Part shown: piece after piece, positions 5,935 through 8,396 of the stretch | How positions within the stretch are numbered: position 1 is the stretch's first letter | Layout of the letters: every line of letters begins with the position of its first letter | Assembly: GCA_013817555.1 (NCBI GenBank) | Contig: JACDCN010000077.1 | Coordinates: forward strand, 1-8,396 | Source of the DNA: Actinomycetota bacterium | GTDB lineage: Bacteria; Actinomycetota; Thermoleophilia; Gaiellales; Gaiellaceae | DNA length: 8,396 nt | Direction: 5' to 3' | The notes under the pieces: model-generated | The model's database searches: none | Told to the model about the DNA's origin: nothing | Seen by the model: the letters and a program-made list of their open reading frames with translations, nothing else | Program-made: the position numbers and the translations under genes

Positions 5935-6328
5935 ACACCGCCTCGACCAGCCAATCGGGCACGCGCGTAGGGCGGTACGTCCCGCGCTCGACGGTCGCAT
6001 GGAGCGAGTGCCCGTCGGCGACGAGCTCACCTTCGCGGGTGATCCGATACTCGTAGCGGAAGCGGGCGCCCCGGACGTCGACGCAGCGAGCCCAGACCGT
6101 CAGCCGCTCGTCGAAGTACGCCGCCCGGAGATACCTCACGTGGACTTCGGTCGTCAGTGCCTCGAGCCCGCGGTCGCGGATCGACTGATAGCCGCCGGCA
6201 TAGCGTTCGAGGTATTCGACGCGCGCGACCTCGAACCAAACGAGAAACGACGCGTGGTGCGCGATGCCTTGCGCGTCGGTCTCGGCGAAGCGCACCTTGA
6301 CCTCGGTGGAGAATGGGTAGCCCTCCAT
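5912..6328 (-). CDS. Hotdog-fold acyl-CoA thioesterase (YbgC/4HBT family)
   Basis: A 138-residue single-domain protein, the normal size for this family, predicted to hydrolyse acyl-CoA thioesters to free acid and CoA in the cytoplasm. The signature at 13-40, RFAETDAQGIAHHASFLVWF followed by EVARVEYL, is the 4HBT/YbgC active-site region; Asp18 is the expected catalytic residue and His25 is in the place conserved in E. coli YbgC. RYLRAAYFDERLTV (65-78) and the final strands fit the rest of the fold. Chain-length preference cannot be told; no tol-pal genes are near, so the E. coli YbgC context does not apply. The ATG at 6328 has a TAGGGT box exactly six bases upstream, suggesting a leaderless mRNA. 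Its 3' end overlaps the VanW gene by 23 bases, tail to tail. Confidence 0.88.
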   Translation of the reverse strand: MEGYPFSTEVKVRFAETDAQGIAHHASFLVWFEVARVEYLERYAGGYQSIRDRGLEALTTEVHVRYLRAAYFDERLTVWARCVDVRGARFRYEYRITREGELVADGHSLHATVERGTYRPTRVPDWLVEAVSTEPKEE

Positions 6329-6334
6329 GGACGC

Positions 6335-6344
6335 ACCCTAAAAT
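6335..6344. promoter_or_regulatory. Divergent leaderless-type promoter pair sharing a TA
   Basis: Within the 22-bp gap between two divergent start codons, the plus strand has TAAAAT (6339-6344) six bases before the sirtuin GTG at 6351, and the minus strand has TAGGGT (6340-6335) six bases before the thioesterase ATG at 6328. The first two bases of both hexamers are the same TA base pairs (6339-6340). Each box lies at -12 to -7 if transcription starts on the start codon. Neither gene has a Shine-Dalgarno sequence in the gap. The -35 regions would fall inside the opposite genes. Confidence 0.6.
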
Positions 6345-6350
6345 CCAGCG

Positions 6351-7073
6351 GTGTCTGCCGCGGACCTAGCTGCTCTCATCGTCGAGCGGCAACCGTGCGT
6401 GGTGCTCACCGGGGCGGGGATCTCGACTGAGAGCGGCATTCCCGACTTCCGCTCGCCAACAGGGATCTGGGCCGAGGTCGATCCCTTCGAAGTCGCATCG
6501 ATCCAGGCCTTCAGGCGCGATCCCGGGCGCGTCTGGGACTTCTACCGGGCGCGCATCTGCTCACTCCTCGAGGCAAAGCCGAACCCGGGTCATCTCGCGC
6601 TCGCGGAGCTCGAGCGGCGTGGTCTCGTGCAGGCGATCGTCACGCAGAACATCGACACGTTGCACAGCCGGGCCGGGAGCCGCGACGTGGTCGAGATGCA
6701 CGGCTCGATCCGCACGGCGGAATGTCCCAGCTGTCTGTGGACAGAAGAAGCCGCGGTCGTCCTCGCACAGCTCGAGGAGCGCCCGGCTCCGCTCTGCGTC
6801 CATTGTGGCGAGATCCTCAAGCCGGGCGTCACGCTCTTCGGCGAGCTTCTACCGCCTGCTGCGATCGAGCGGGCAACCGACCTCTCGCGCGGAGCCGCGC
6901 TCATGCTTGTCGTCGGCTCGACACTCGAAGTGTGGCCGGTCGCGGGACTCCCGCTCGAGGCGCGCTCGCTCGCCGTGGTCAACCGTGGGCCGACCGCGCT
7001 CGACGGCAGAGCCGAGCTCAAGATCGAGGGTGGAGCGGGGGATACGCTGACCGCCGTCTTGAACTCGCTCTGA
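6351..7073 (+). CDS. cobB: NAD-dependent protein deacylase, sirtuin (Sir2) family
   Basis: A 240-residue sirtuin, the usual size for a bacterial core-only member. It is expected to remove acetyl or other acyl groups from protein lysines, using NAD and releasing nicotinamide and O-acyl-ADP-ribose. Seen directly: the NAD-binding GAGISTESGIPDFRS (21-35), TQNIDTLH (98-105), the catalytic His117 in EMHGS, a zinc site of Cys125 and Cys128 then Cys149 and Cys152, and VVGSTLEVWP (187-196). The sequence reads much like Thermotoga Sir2 (class U); the paired Tyr/Arg of the desuccinylase class is not evident. In an acyl-CoA-metabolism setting it may reverse lysine acylation of metabolic enzymes, which is inference. 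The GTG start is supported by TAAAAT six bases upstream. The symbol cobB is the general bacterial name, not proof of orthology. Confidence 0.93.
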   Translation: MSAADLAALIVERQPCVVLTGAGISTESGIPDFRSPTGIWAEVDPFEVASIQAFRRDPGRVWDFYRARICSLLEAKPNPGHLALAELERRGLVQAIVTQNIDTLHSRAGSRDVVEMHGSIRTAECPSCLWTEEAAVVLAQLEERPAPLCVHCGEILKPGVTLFGELLPPAAIERATDLSRGAALMLVVGSTLEVWPVAGLPLEARSLAVVNRGPTALDGRAELKIEGGAGDTLTAVLNSL

Positions 7074-7105
7074 GTACAACTGTCCCGGATGACGCGCTGG
7101 GCTGC

Positions 7106-7111
7106 TATGAC
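7106..7111 (+). promoter_or_regulatory. TATGAC -10-like box before the small coiled-coil gene
   Basis: TATGAC ends seven bases before the ATG at 7119, matching the spacing seen before other starts here, although the last base is C rather than T. If real, it argues for 7119 over the in-frame ATGs at 7089 and 7107, the latter lying inside this box. Confidence 0.3.
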
Positions 7112-7118
7112 TAGCGGC

Positions 7119-7385
7119 ATGACGCGGACGAACGAGCAGGACAAGGATCTGCTGAGCCGGCTCGCCGATGCAGGCGAGGAGGCCTTGCAGCGGCTCTCCG
7201 ATCTCCCGGGCGGCCAGCGCGCCGTCAATGTGGTCAACGATCTTCGAGCGCGGGTCGACGAGCTCGGGAAGAAGGTGCGCGGCATCGACGCTCTCGAGGC
7301 GCGCGTCGCGAGGCTCGAACGCGAGCTCGCAGGGCTGAAGAGGCCGCCTGCGCGTCGTTCGACACCGCGCAAGCCTTCCTCGTAA
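7119..7385 (+). CDS. Small coiled-coil protein of unknown function
   Basis: An 88-residue charged protein that I do not recognise as a named family. Residues about 7-30 form a likely helix (DKDLLSRLADAGEEALQRL), a short PGG break follows (30-32), and about 36-73 is a coiled coil with regularly spaced hydrophobics (VNDLRARVDELGKKV, then LEARVARLERELAGL). The tail KRPPARRSTPRKPSS is basic and probably disordered, which could contact nucleic acid or an acidic surface. The overall plan recalls small phasin-like or nucleoid-associated helical proteins, but that is only resemblance. In-frame ATGs at 7089 and 7107 would add ten or four residues; 7119 is preferred because of the upstream TATGAC box. 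It lies 45 bases after the sirtuin and ends eight bases from the stop of the converging kinase gene. Confidence 0.7.
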   Translation: MTRTNEQDKDLLSRLADAGEEALQRLSDLPGGQRAVNVVNDLRARVDELGKKVRGIDALEARVARLERELAGLKRPPARRSTPRKPSS

Positions 7386-7393
7386 GCCCCCCG

Positions 7394-8311
7394 TCAAGCA
7401 GGGCGTGGGACTCGGACGCGCAGCCCGCGCGGCACGACCTCAAACCGAGCCGGCGTCGTCCCGGGCTGCTCGCCGTCGATCTCGATCGGGAGCGGCTCGT
7501 CCGCATCCACGGTGACGACGCGCCCGCGGAGGACTTCGAGCCGCGGATGCGGGAGATGTTTGCCGCGGTAGCTCTTCGGCAGCGTGAAGAGCAGGTCGCG
7601 CTTTGTAACGTCGCCGATCAGGAGCACGTCGAAGAGCCCGTCGTCTGGCTCCGCCTCCGGCAGCATCATCATTCCGCCACCGAGGTAGCGGCCGTTCGCG
7701 ACCATGACGTCGATCATCTTCCCATCTCGGATCTCATCGTCGACCGAGACGCGCATCTCACCGGTTTGCCAGCGGGCGAAGGCGGCAAGCGTCGCCCAGT
7801 AGTAGGAGATCTTCCCGCCGAGGGCCTTCGAGGTCTCGTTCGCGCGCTTTGCGATCGCGCCGCTGATCCCCGCGCTTCCCACATTCGCGAAGTGGGCACG
7901 GGCTTCCGTTCCCGCCCAGGTTTTGTACGAGACGAGCCCGAGGTCGATCTCGCGCACTTCGCCCGAGAGCGCTACCGCGACCGCCGCATCCAGATCGCGC
8001 GGAATCCCGAGGCTGCGCGCGAAGTCCCAGCCGGTCCCGCGCGGGATGACGGCGATCTCGACGTTTTCGGCATCTGCAACGCCGTTCACCACCTCGTTGA
8101 CCGAGCCATCTCCTCCGACTACGACGAGCAGCTGCGCCCCTCCGCGCACGGCCTCTTCCGCGAGCCCGCCGAGCTGACGGGGCTCTTCGGAGATAAGGGC
8201 GTCGCCCGTTAACCCGAGTGCCGCCGCGCGGTGCGAGATCTCCGGCCAGCGGCGGCCGGTCGAGCCGCTTGCAGAGGCGGGATTGACGAGGAAGACCGTT
8301 CGGTCGCTAAT
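7394..8311 (-). CDS. Diacylglycerol kinase-family lipid kinase, probable ATT start
   Basis: Predicted ATP-dependent lipid kinase of the DgkB/YegS family, likely phosphorylating diacylglycerol or a related lipid at the membrane. The part after the in-frame GTG at 8149 (251 residues) begins almost at the nucleotide-binding VVVGGDGS motif, too late for the family. The same frame stays open upstream to a stop at 8351-8353 and encodes the family's N-terminal strand and loop, TVFLVNPASASGSTGRRWPEI. No ATG, GTG, TTG or CTG occurs in that open stretch; the best start is ATT at 8311, overlapping the previous gene's stop, which gives 305 residues, a normal length. In that numbering GGDGS is 66-70 and PRGTGWDFAR 90-99, with Trp where GTGNDF is usual. 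ATG-AGE-like C-terminal strands end in EIDGEQPGTTPARFEVVPRGLRV. Family assignment is strong; the start is uncertain. Confidence 0.85.
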   Translation of the reverse strand: MSDRTVFLVNPASASGSTGRRWPEISHRAAALGLTGDALISEEPRQLGGLAEEAVRGGAQLLVVVGGDGSVNEVVNGVADAENVEIAVIPRGTGWDFARSLGIPRDLDAAVAVALSGEVREIDLGLVSYKTWAGTEARAHFANVGSAGISGAIAKRANETSKALGGKISYYWATLAAFARWQTGEMRVSVDDEIRDGKMIDVMVANGRYLGGGMMMLPEAEPDDGLFDVLLIGDVTKRDLLFTLPKSYRGKHLPHPRLEVLRGRVVTVDADEPLPIEIDGEQPGTTPARFEVVPRGLRVRVPRPA

Positions 8312-8396
8312 GGTCGTGTCCGGCGGTTGCCGTCTCGAGCGCGATTCGGGTCATCCGGTCGACCGCGTCGCGCAGCTCCTCGTCCGAGATCCGGAC
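8307..8396 (-). CDS. C-terminal end of an unidentified gene upstream of the lipid kinase
   Basis: A minus-strand frame enters from the right edge and ends at TAG (8309-8307). It encodes 29 residues, VRISDEELRDAVDRMTRI followed by ALETATAGHDH, an amphipathic helix with a short polar tail, reading like a genuine protein C-terminus. I cannot name the family from this fragment. Its stop overlaps the proposed ATT start of the lipid kinase by five bases (ATTAG), the arrangement expected for two translationally coupled genes in one operon. That neighbour relation is the main reason to believe the frame is real. Confidence 0.55.
   Translation of the reverse strand, partial: VRISDEELRDAVDRMTRIALETATAGHDH

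Noticed and set aside
5308..6030. Minus-strand frame of 240 codons opposite the VanW 3' end and thioesterase
   Set aside because: Arg-rich with no motif, overlapping two supported genes in other frames.
7386..7393. A terminator between the small coiled-coil gene and the lipid kinase
   Set aside because: Only eight bases separate the stops, and no stem-loop with a T tract is visible here or at the other convergent junctions.
7394..8149. The lipid kinase starting at GTG 8149 (251 residues)
   Set aside because: It would remove the conserved N-terminal strand and the NPASASGSTG loop, which are encoded in frame just upstream.

Overview
The window is GC-rich chromosomal DNA with tightly packed genes, many GTG starts and almost no spacer sequence. 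The best fit is an actinobacterium, possibly a deep-branching lineage such as Thermoleophilia. That is an inference from codon usage, gene families (an actinobacterial-type winged-helix protein, a VanW-domain protein, a GTGWDF-type lipid kinase) and promoter style; there is no rRNA or marker gene to prove it. I see no mobile element, CRISPR array, tRNA or rRNA, and no stretch of more than about 100 bases without a gene.

Layout, left to right. At the left edge is the start of a minus-strand acyl-CoA dehydrogenase gene (glutaryl-CoA dehydrogenase-like). Across a 100-bp regulatory gap, a medium-chain-type acyl-CoA dehydrogenase (185-1366) reads rightward. That gap carries a palindrome close to the Bacillus FadR operator, so fatty acyl-CoA-responsive control is plausible. 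A minus-strand winged-helix protein of the AlkZ/HTH_42 superfamily (1363-2535) converges on the dehydrogenase, and the two stop codons share one CTAG. Diverging from it is a close-packed run of three plus-strand genes: an SDR oxidoreductase (2566-3399), a LURP-one-related protein (3403-4041) and a membrane-anchored VanW-domain protein (4054-5934).

The VanW gene overlaps tail to tail with a minus-strand hotdog acyl-CoA thioesterase (5912-6328). A 22-bp gap separates the thioesterase from a divergent sirtuin deacylase (6351-7073). A small coiled-coil protein (7119-7385) follows. Its end nearly touches a minus-strand diacylglycerol kinase-family lipid kinase (7394 to about 8311), whose own upstream neighbour runs off the right edge.

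Functionally the window leans toward acyl-CoA and lipid metabolism (two acyl-CoA dehydrogenases, an SDR, a thioesterase, a lipid kinase, and a sirtuin that could deacylate proteins), with a cell-envelope gene and proteins of unclear role between. I found no convincing new multi-gene system. The points most worth a second look are: (1) TAnnnT -10 boxes placed 6-7 nt before start codons, implying leaderless mRNAs, including a divergent pair whose -10 boxes share a TA; (2) the lipid kinase, whose conserved N-terminus lies upstream of any ATG/GTG/TTG/CTG codon and appears to need an ATT start overlapping the previous gene's stop; (3) the FadR-like operator; (4) the AlkZ-superfamily protein without the usual glycosylase motif.
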